64,000 nt of DNA from Leptasterias polaris. Lineage: Eukaryota; Echinodermata; Asteroidea; Forcipulatida; Asteriidae. This document shows, in pieces, positions 51,951-61,165 of the stretch (its first letter is position 1; the number at the start of each line of letters is the position of its first letter). The notes beneath the pieces are model-generated. The model ran no database searches, was not told the origin of the DNA, and was given only the letters and a program-made list of their open reading frames with translations. The translations under genes and the position numbers were made by a program. The stretch spans positions 6,820,001-6,884,000 of the forward strand of contig JAZGTN010000009.1 of NCBI GenBank assembly GCA_037783415.1, given 5' to 3'.

Positions 51951-53249
51951 CGAAAAATCTTGTCGGCTTGATTGTGCCGACAACGTACCACAGGGGCGTG
52001 GCAACCAAACAGGTCCATCGATTGGGGGGGGGGGGGGGGGGGTTAAATGAAATTCAGGCCCTGTGGTAGAAAGCAAGAGGAGGAGGAGAAAGGAAGCAAA
52101 CAAATGAGAATATTTCTATGAGTTGACTCACCCGGTTGTCTAGTGGATAGATAAGGTGTTATTTGGGTGATGGGGCAGATGGTGAAACAGTTTGGTGAAT
52201 TGTGACTTTAATGATACAAGCATGGCATTGTGACCACAGTCGAAGTGTATATTGGGAAAGATATTTGGTTATAAGGCCATCGCAAGTTAAAAATTTAAAA
52301 ACTTATAGATAGAATAACAATCAATTTTCTTTTTTTTCTTCAACAAAATGGCTGCTATTGCTTGTTTTTCTACCTATTTTTAAAATAAAAGCCTGCGATA
52401 GCCCTAGGGCCAAATTCCTTTCTTAGTTTGACTCTGTACCAAACGTCATTCTTGTACATTGCGGGCACACCATCAACTACCTGCTGTAGCATTATGACAG
52501 CATTTAACATAAATAGTAATTTCAAAATGTAAAATAAATACAACATTTCTGATGTTGGCTTATTTTTTATTGTTATTATTTATTTAGCAATTTCACATAA
52601 AAATACAAGATACAAATATACACAAATATGATAAAACTCTGAAAAACATGGACCATTAAAAAGAATTTATGTAATGAACCTGTAGATAAGATGCAAACCG
52701 AATGTTGGAAATCGGTGCGATCGTTTTGTGTATTTATACTGTTCTGTTTGGATGGCGTTCGTGCCATGTAAACACTGTGTCTTCGATTACTATTATATTC
52801 ATAAAAGAGTCATGTTATCTTCTTAAATATAAACACACAAGCATTGCCATTGAAATAGCTTTGCGAGCCTAACTGTTTCCCGCTCGTAAACAAATACCCC
52901 CTAGTTACCCTGAAAACCATACGTGCATGTATGTTTTTATATCATATCGATTGCGAGGAGCATCTTATTGTTTACACACCTTTAGTGCCCTCCTTGTTAT
53001 TAGCTTTCCGATCGGTCTTCAGATAATGACGTCGGGATGAAGGGATTATAATCGATGGAGTCTACTCGTACGAACACCTGAAGAGTCCTTCTCTTGTATT
53101 TACCTGCTCGGATAGTCGGGTCTCGAGAGCTAATTAAAACCAACGTATGGAATATTGACATACAAACAAAACATGAACCACTATTATTACTCGAAGATGG
53201 ATTCACAATTTTTTAATTTTGATTAGCAGAGGTGTTTCTGTTGTATTAT
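51951..53249. other. No gene seen; G19 run
   Basis: Poly-G at 52024-52042. Remaining sequence is AT-rich and unique-looking. Confidence 0.55.
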
Positions 53250-53712
53250 TTAAAGGCAGGGTATACTTTTGGTAATTGTCAAAGACCAGTATCCTCACTT
53301 GGTGTATCTCAACGTATGCATAAAATAACAAACCTGTAATTGTGTTGTTGTAGTATTTAAAAGCAGTGTATAATTTTGGTAATTGCTAATGACAGGTGTC
53401 TTCACTTGGTGTATTCCAACATATATATAAAATAACAAACCTGTGAACATTTGGGCTCAAAATTGGTCATCGAAGTTGCAAGAAAATAAAGAAATAAAAA
53501 CCACCCTTGTTGCATAGAATTGTGTGCCTTCAGATGTCCTAGAAAGGCTTCTTGCCTGAAGCCCTTCATGCCTGAAGCCTTTCTCATATTCAGATTTGTT
53601 GGTGAAAAATTACCCCTTTCTCTAAAAATACATTGCCTCAAAGGTGGTAGTTTCCAACAATGTTTCATAATATCAACAACCCTCCTGTGCTCTTTACCAA
53701 TAATTTTGTTGT
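53250..53712 (+). mobile_element. TTAA MITE family A1 with tandemly duplicated 5' end
   Basis: TTAAAGGCAGGGTATACTTT at 53250 and TTAAAAGCAGTGTATAATTT at 53357 both lead into GGTAATTG and CTTCACTTGGTGTAT-type blocks. Only the second continues through AAAGGCTTCTTGCCTGAAGC to the eroded right end. The duplication also includes about 15 bp of upstream flank (TTGTTGTAGTATT), so it arose after insertion. Confidence 0.7.
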
Positions 53713-54660
53713 CCTAAATTTGTGTACCTTTTCCTTTCTTTCTTTATTTGATTATAGTCTTTCACTTGTCAAATAATCTTTGTTGCTTTCTTGTTGGTAC
53801 AAATAAAAACTAAACAAAAAAGCAGACATTTGGGTACTAGTGTATTCCCAAAATCAAATCAATTTTATACTTCACTTAAATAGTGAAAATAATCCAACTG
53901 CTTTTGGAATAAGAAGAAAACAAACAAAAATGTCCCAAAACAATACTACTGTATGAAATTCTAGAAGTGTTTACCATTCCTTGTAATTGAAAAATGGTGA
54001 AAGCAACTCTTAAAAATGTCAGGGTCGACTTTAATTGAATCTCGAGTCTTATTGTATTGTATAAAAACATGGTTCCCAATGGGTCAATTAAAAAATTACT
54101 ACACAGTTGCAGTATATTATTTATCTACAAGTAAAATTTGACCAATTAATTGTTGTAGATTATTTCAATTAATCTAGGGAAACAAATGTATGGAATGGTT
54201 TAACATTATTTCACCTAAACAAACCATCTTTAATTTATGTTTGATCTCGGCTGGCTTAAATAGCGATATGTAATTTAGTTTGATAACCCATTTGCTTCTA
54301 TCAACCCCCCCCCCCCTTCTAAATTATATTTATCACAAATATAGATGGGACTCACATTTTCCATTCCATTCGTCGTAATTTTTCCCTTGAAAGGTCTTTA
54401 TTTTATTACTTGATTTACAGCAAGGTCCCACGTTCCAAAATAAAAATTTATATTTGTTGTCTTCTGCTGAGGTCAACTTATTGAAGTCGCAACACATTGA
54501 CACAGTTACTGCATGCTGCGTGCGGATGTAATAACATTGGCAGAGACGTTCGACACATAGAACTAGGTCACCACGTGGTAGATAAACAAGACCGAAAGGG
54601 TCATCTCTTTCTTAAACAGAGCTGACACAAGTTGTGTTTTAGTTGAAAACATGCATGCGG
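53713..54660. other. No gene seen; C12 run
   Basis: Poly-C at 54305-54316; otherwise AT-rich and unique-looking. Confidence 0.5.
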
Positions 54661-54888
54661 TGAGGGCCGCTGTCAGCACTGCTGACATATTTCAATAATT
54701 CCATTGACTTAATCACATCGTACGCACTTGTAACGTATTGCTATCACAAGCTGGACTTTTCCACTCGTCCTAGAGGAGGTGTCAATCAGCAGGGGTCAGT
54801 GATTTGGTCAAAAGAGGGCAGGACAAAACTCTGCCAGCATCCTTTGTGTACCAAATCAGTATGACAATCGTTAATGGCAGATGAAACC
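54661..54888 (-). repeat. Dispersed repeat family B, copy 4
   Basis: On the minus strand: GGTTTCATCTGCCATTAACG, GATTTGGTACACAAAGGATG, TGACCCCTGCTGATTGACAC, CGTACGATGTGATTAAGTCA and GCAGTGCTGACAGCGGCCCT. This is the most complete copy and defines both ends of the family. Confidence 0.8.
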
Positions 54889-55743
54889 AATTAATTAAGC
54901 AAACAAACAAGCTAAATTAACCTAGGCAATAATCGAACACTTAGACCATTAATTATCGTTGAACAAAATTCGAAAACTTAAAACAAACTGACATTGAACC
55001 GCAGGAGCGTTGAAACCAAACGGGTCACTCGCTGCAGGTTTTTAGGCAAGTTAGTGTATCGTAAAGAGAATCGAACCACTACAATGACCTTTTATTTCAA
55101 ACAATGTTTTTGTTGTAAACTGATGTAATTTTTTTTCCCATGTTAACAAGGTTGTCGATGACGTGCAATCATTGTAAAGAAACTGCAGTTTCTCATCTTT
55201 AAGATAAGTTATACATTTAACATTTTGGTGAATCTTCTCTGCCCAATTTAAGATGTACTGGATTTGAAGACTCTTAAACCAATTACATCAATAACACATA
55301 CTAATTAACAACTAATTTTAGTGGTTGTCATACCTAGCATTGCCTTTAAATTGTTTAGAAAAATCATAGGCTTTTTATCAGTGACATCAGTGGTGGGTAA
55401 CTTAGTAACGCAGTTATAGATTGAGACCTTTACATATGTTAACGCAGCACGTCAATCTTCGACACCAACAGGACTGTGGCGAAAATTAACGGGTGACATT
55501 TTTAAGTCAACGGGGATAGATTATGCTAGGGCGATCCTGTTCGATGTGTACAGACCATTCACATGGCAATTTGATGGGTATTTGTAATGATAATTATGTC
55601 TATAATGACATTTGATTTGACAATTTTTTTTTTGAAGCCTTGGGCTTACACTGAGGTTGGTTTTTGAGGGCCCGTGTCACAGGGGATTTTTTTTTAACCC
55701 ACAAAAACACCATCCCATTTCTCCCAACAAATATAAGGGGAAG
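54889..55743. other. No gene seen
   Basis: Unique-looking AT-rich sequence with T runs. Confidence 0.5.
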
Positions 55744-55985
55744 GCAAACAAACAAACAAACAAACAAACAAACAAACAAACAAACAAACAAACAAACACC
55801 CCAACAAACAACCCACCCACCCACCCAACAAACAAACAAACAAACAAACAAACAAACAGACAACCAGACAAACACACAGACAAACACACAGACAAACACA
55901 CAGACAAACACACAGACGAACACACAGACGAACAAACTAACGAACAAACAAAAACACCAACAACGGCAACAACAACAACAACAAC
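55744..55985 (+). repeat. (CAAA)n / (CAGA)n microsatellite
   Basis: About 240 bp of CAAA units, interrupted by CCCA units at about 55810-55828, a CACAGACAAA stretch at 55871-55930 and a CAACAA end. The long frames of 108-144 codons on both strands (Lys-Gln-Thr-Asn or Cys-Leu-Phe-Val repeats) are translations of this repeat. Confidence 0.97.
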
Positions 55986-58444
55986 AGTAGCAACCCAACA
56001 ACATCGGCGAAAACTGTTTAACGTGGGCTTGCAAGGTAAAATGTCAAACTGTAAACCATGAAATCTCTCAAAGATTTTATTTAATTTTTGTTTTTGTAGG
56101 CCACTCACATTATTCTCTACAGTTAGTAAAGTTTACTTAGTCTACCAGAGACATATGTCATACGAAGCAACTCAACAGCAACCAGTGCCAGTCAATCTCT
56201 TCAACAACAACAAAAGTAAAATTCTCACAACAATTTTTACATATTTTTTGAAGAGATCGTATGACCTATAAAAAACACACAATAAAACAGAAACAAAAAA
56301 GGCAACCGGAATGTTCCTTTTACATGCAATGCAGTACTATCCTCAGAGATCACATCGTGTGACGAGGTCCTCGGGTACGTAGTAGCCCAAAGCCCTCTCT
56401 AGTCGATGATACCCCCTTGCACATAAAACAATCTCACTGCCTCATTAAGACAAGTCATGTGAACGTCTCAATCCTGCAGAAATGACGACCTCGTCTCTCT
56501 CTCTCTCTCACTCTCACTCATATTGAGACGTCCAGGCATTTAATAAAATTCAATCAATTAATAAGTATCAAATGAACACAGAGGTACGTACTGATTTTTT
56601 TCTTCTCACAGCAGACAGTTCGTGTCAGACGACATCGAATGACCTTTAGTTAGGTGGGTCTCTTGTACGCGTACAACGGCAAACGTCTTCAAGTCGCCCA
56701 AACAACTGCCAATTTTCATAATTGTCCACGGTGCCAGCTGAGGCTCCGGGGCCGGAACAAAACCCCTTTTTCCCTTTCTTCAGCGAATAGACTTGTCTAC
56801 CCGGTCATGGTAGGTCGTTTGTTTCACACCAATAAAACAAGTAGTTCCTTTTTTCTCTTCTTGTCACCATTAGCGTGTAACAGTGATGCTTTTGGATAAA
56901 GAGTGGGTTTTGGAGGTTTAAGCTCCTGTAACTTTTCGCCCTAAAGGGAAGCATATAACTCTCAGTGCCCTGGCGTTCATCTGCAATTTGAAACCGTGCA
57001 TATCCGAGACCCCATTACTCTAGTCTCACATGGATGTAGCGAAGTTTAAGACTTGCTGTCGTAGTCAACACTTGAGACGTTATTGCTTTAGGGACTTTCA
57101 AGATGTCCATCTTGAAAGAGACGCTACAAAAACTGACAATGTTACTTGATTTGTCCCCTAAGGTGAAAACTGTCTTAGGCAGAGTGTGCACGGATTTCTG
57201 CTTAAAAATCATTAATCCGAACTAAAGTTCGAAGGAAATAGTCAGGTCTCTTGCTCAATAAAGGTTCCCCGTATTATCGAGTGTCGTCGTTCAGTATCGA
57301 GGTCGCATATTATGGGAAGACACATCCAGATGACGTTGATGGTCTATACAATACTGACACCCGAACGCAGAGACGACTAGGGAAAGTCAACAGACTCCAC
57401 TGCCCCTTCGTAAAATCATACTTTTCTTCAGGCGCGTTCTGGAAGGTATTGTCACAGATTTTCTTTTAGCATGCCATGGAAAATTGATACCTATTTTGCC
57501 ACCCGCCTACGGTAGTTTGTGTGCAATACAGACAAATTAGATTTCTGTATCTATGTCCATTTGAGCTACGGGCAATTGCAAACCGATACTCGGGAGGTAA
57601 ACTGACCACTTTGCTCTTCCTTCTTTGGGCGAAGCTTCTATGCTAATCGAATATATTGTGAGAGGGAGAAAAATGAAGGAAAAAACACACACACAAAACA
57701 GAGAGTGAGAGAAAAAAAAAACATAATACGCTCGAAGTGCTCAGACCTGCGTTGCCACCGTTGAAAATGTTTTTGTGCTGGGAAATCTAGCTGAGAAAAA
57801 GAATGTAAAGAATTCGAAAATTCATTATCAAAATCCAATGTGTGCAAAAACATGCTTAACATAAATCCTTCACCAAAACAGGCTACCACAAAATAACTAT
57901 GGTCAATTACTTTGACCGTCGAAATAATTGACAAATTACTTTCTGAACAATAATTGGATTGTTTCATGTTTTATGCTATTTAATGCTGCTTATTACAGTC
58001 ATTGTAACAATGGTCAGTTGACAGTTTCATTTCGTACACTTGTACTAAGAGCGATCACTTAGCTTTTGTGATGGAAATTTTGGGGGGTCAACATCCATAT
58101 ATATATATTTTTTGGGTCGTTACATCTTAAGTTGAAACATTTGGACGCCAATCTGATCACTTCTTACTAAAACAAAAACCTTTGTCTGTGCGTTTTTGTA
58201 AAGAGAGTGTATAGTTCATTCCTAAAATAATGTTGATGATATTCAATAAAAACGGCACTGAAATGGCCCTTGTTACTTGCCCAAAAAGTTCCAATATGGA
58301 TTGTACAAACACAATTTTGTTTTTGATGTTTGAAGACGTCACGTTTCACATTTCGGTGTGAAAGAACATCAATTTAAAAGGCGTTTTACACCATTTTAAC
58401 GTAAGGTTTAGAGACTTGTTTTTCCAACTTTCACGAGAACTCTC
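55986..58444. other. No gene seen; TC microsatellite
   Basis: About 2.5 kb of unique-looking sequence. A (CT)n run lies at about 56492-56518. The frames at 56654-56899, 57251-57469 and 57638-57967 have no recognisable features. Confidence 0.5.
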
Positions 58445-58674
58445 TATAGATAGTTCCCAGTAGACGCCATCTTTACGGGCAAATCGCATTTTGGCTTGCA
58501 GGCGCGTCAAGCGCTCAAATTATTAACGCAGCCGCGTCATTCACTAACCAATCATGCAATGAGTTTGGTGAAATGTGCGCGTCCTGCACGCCGTTTTCAC
58601 GCGTAACGCATGACTGTGTGTTCCAAATTGCCCGTAAAGATGGCCGACTTACGTCATACTGCAACCTATCTATT
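58445..58674. mobile_element. 230-bp MITE with YY1/CRE-like ends, copy 2
   Basis: About 98% identical by eye to 17860-18089 and in the same orientation. CGCCATCTTTACGGGCAA here is a perfect complement of TTGCCCGTAAAGATGGC on the right, so this copy preserves the inverted repeat better than copy 1. Confidence 0.9.
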
Positions 58675-59169
58675 AGAAAAGAGCATCACAAGAGTCTAGT
58701 AGTCCCTCTTTAAAATGCTTGGTTAGCAAACTACGAACAACGAATGTATGTATATGCTTGCCAAAGCTAAATATTGTCTGACAGTACCGACAGTTTCCTT
58801 AAAGGCGGGAATATTAACTAAAGATCGATTTTAGTTCTGCCTGTGACAGGAGCTTTAAATCTAAATGAATATATGAATAAATAAACAACCAACACTCACT
58901 TACTGCCTTATTTTACAAGTCCATCCATCTTGGGTCGTATAACTGATCAGTCAATGTCAAATCGATTCTACCTCTCCACACTCCATTTCACTAGCATTAT
59001 TAAATCCCCCTACCCTGCCTCCTCGGTGGCAGTGTCTTAAAGGTCTATTGGAAGACTGTGGTTCAAATTTGGGAATCGCTCTTGTGTAAAAGTCATAGAC
59101 AATTATCTTTGTTGATTATCTTTGATTAGAGAACCCCAACAACCTGCACAGATCGTTTCTCATACTGTA
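58675..59169. other. No gene seen
   Basis: Unique-looking sequence. Confidence 0.5.
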
Positions 59170-60030
59170 AACATACCTCCCTATTCTTTATCCTACACCA
59201 TTTTCAAAATTATTGTTCCATCCCGTAGTCCATTCCCTTCCCACATTGTATGCCTTCGCATAACCTGTTCGCCATTCTGCAACCATTCCCATTCTGTTAT
59301 CCCTTCCTATACTGTGACTTTTTCCCCATTCTGCAATCCTTCCCATTCTGTTATCCCTATCTATACTTTGACTTTTCCCCAATTCTGCAATCCTTCCCAT
59401 TCTGTTATTTCTATCTATACTGTGACTTTGTCCCCATTCTGCACTCCTTCCTATTCTGTTATCCATTTCCATGCTGTCATACTGTTACCAATTCCCCATT
59501 CCGCAACCGTTATTCGCATTATGTTATCTCTTCCCAAACTTATTCCCAATTCGGCAATCCTTTGCATTCTGTTATTCTTCCAATACTGTAACATTTTCCC
59601 CATTCTGCAATCCTTCTAATTCTGTTATTTCTATCTATACTGTTACTTTTTCCCCATTCTGCACTCCTTCCTATTCTGTTATCCATTTCCATGCTGTCAT
59701 ACTGTTACCAATTCCCCATTCTGCAACCGTTATTCGCATTATGTTATCTCTTCCCAAACATATTTTCAATTCGGCAATCCTTTGCATTCTGTTATTCTTC
59801 CAATACTGTAACATTTTCCCCACTCTGTCACCCTTCATTCCCATAACAACCTTTGCCCTTATTCCAATATTGTAATCCTTACCATTAAGTCACATTCCCA
59901 TTCTGTAACCTTTGCCAATTCTGTACCTTCCAGTACTGTAATTCTTCCCATTCTGTCACATTCCCATTCTGTAACCTCCACGCACTGTAAACCTTACCTG
60001 TACTACTGCAACCTTCCAATAATGCAACCC
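59170..60030 (+). repeat. Pyrimidine-rich minisatellite with a 222-bp higher-order repeat
   Basis: Degenerate units of about 26-28 bp built on CCCCATTCTGCAATCCTTCC and CATTCTGTTATCC. A block of about 170 bp starting CACTCCTTCCTATTCTGTTA at about 59440 recurs at about 59662 almost unchanged, including CATGCTGTCATACTGTTACC and GCAATCCTTTGCATTCTGTT. The frames of 113-165 codons (59122-59875) are by-products of the T/C-rich repeat. Confidence 0.92.
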
Positions 60031-60505
60031 TTAAAATTATTGCACTGCATGCACCCACAGACCCAACGTATTAACACAGACTGAATTTGGTTCTTATTGT
60101 ACTAAATGATAACTTTGCGATGTCCCCACATCAGACCCCGGTCATGATCAGCACCTCCCCACACAAAAGAAGCCCTTGCTAAATCTAACACTCAGCGAAT
60201 CCTCATGGTGGTTGGCTTGTAGTACCCTGCCCGGGGCTGTATAGATATTCTTCTCACTAATAACAGGTGCTTCTGAGCGTTCGTGTCCCATGCGTCGCTG
60301 TGTAACAACCAAGGTGCAGAGACATTGATCTTAGTCGGATATCACAACACCGTGTGTTTGAATTAAGGTGGGACAAGGCGGACAGAAAACAACAGCAGAG
60401 GAGTATACGAGAACCATACAATTAATTTTGATAATTGTTTGTTATCAGGTCGCACATCATAATTGATGACGAAGAACAATGGTAACAGATCTGTACAGAA
60501 CGAGT
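60031..60505. other. No gene seen
   Basis: Unique-looking sequence. Confidence 0.5.
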
Positions 60506-60990
60506 TGTGCCGAGCGGTCTAGCGAATCGAACCTAATTTTTCGGCCCAATTTCATAGAACCGCTTAAGCAGAAAATAGTGCTGAAACATTTTCTGCTCAG
60601 CAAATATAAGCAGGATACCACTAACAGATTGTACATGCGGCATACGTTTTTGGCTGGTAACCTTATCCTGGTCAACATGTTGTGCTTAGCTACTTGTTGT
60701 GCTGAGCAGCACTATAAAATCTAGCCCTGGTGGATAAGTCACCAGAGTCTGGGTTCGAATCCCGGTCGTGACACTTGTGTTATTGAACAAGTCACTTTAC
60801 AAACAAATTGCTTCGCATCGCATAGAAGTACGTTGCTTGCTAAATGATTGCATTTGATGATGTGAATGAGTGTCAACCTGTGCGTACTGGCGTTGCATAC
60901 TCCCAAGGAGTTGAGGCGGTCTTATGAGTTGAGGGGCCTACTTGAAATGAAAAAGCGGATAATAAAAACACGTGATCATTAAACATTGTT
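60506..60990 (+). mobile_element. tRNA-Leu/Ser-like SINE split by a foldback
   Basis: TGTGCCGAGCGGTCTAGCGA (A box) at 60506 is separated from TGGTGGATAAGTCACC and the B box GGGTTCGAATCCC (60751-60763) by a 185-bp insertion. After it come GTGACACTTGTGTTATTGAA, TTGCTTCGCATC, CTCCCAAGGAGTTGAG and a GATAATAAAA end. The body after the B box differs from 16351-16705, so it may be a subfamily. Confidence 0.75.
60543..60727. mobile_element. GGGCCC-type foldback (type B) inside a SINE
   Basis: GGCCCAATTTCATAGAACCG then CTTAAGCAGAAAAT on the left pairs with TGTGCTGAGCAGCACTATAA then AATCTAGCCC on the right. The inside has TTGGCTGGTAACCTTATCCT, shared in complement with 51480-51500. It falls between the A and B boxes of the SINE and would disable its promoter. 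Confidence 0.8.
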
Positions 60991-61030
60991 AGATTTAGCT
61001 GAACAAAAGATCAAAAACATTGTCATAAAA

Positions 61031-61165
61031 CGTGTCCGAATTGGCGGATATGGCTACGGCTATGGCTAGATCTCCGCGTCATCATGCGTTGAAATATAGG
61101 ACGTCCTTAGCAACTCCCTTAGCAACAGCCGTAGCTGTAGCCACAGCTGCCAATTTTGCCAGATA
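61031..61165. mobile_element. GGCTACGGC palindromic MITE
   Basis: AATTGGCGGATATGGCTACG then GCTATGGCTAG pairs with CAGCCGTAGCTGTAGCCACA then GCTGCCAATTTT. The inside has CTCCGCGTCATCATGCGTTG. The outer CGTGTCCG has lost its partner on the right. Confidence 0.75.

Noticed and set aside
55600..56108. ORFs of 108-144 codons on both strands (Thr/Asn/Lys/Gln- and Cys/Val/Phe-rich)
   Set aside because: Direct translation of the CAAA/CAGA microsatellite.
59122..59875. ORF of 165 codons and neighbours, as a Ser/Pro/Phe-rich protein
   Set aside because: Product of the pyrimidine-rich minisatellite, open in several frames.
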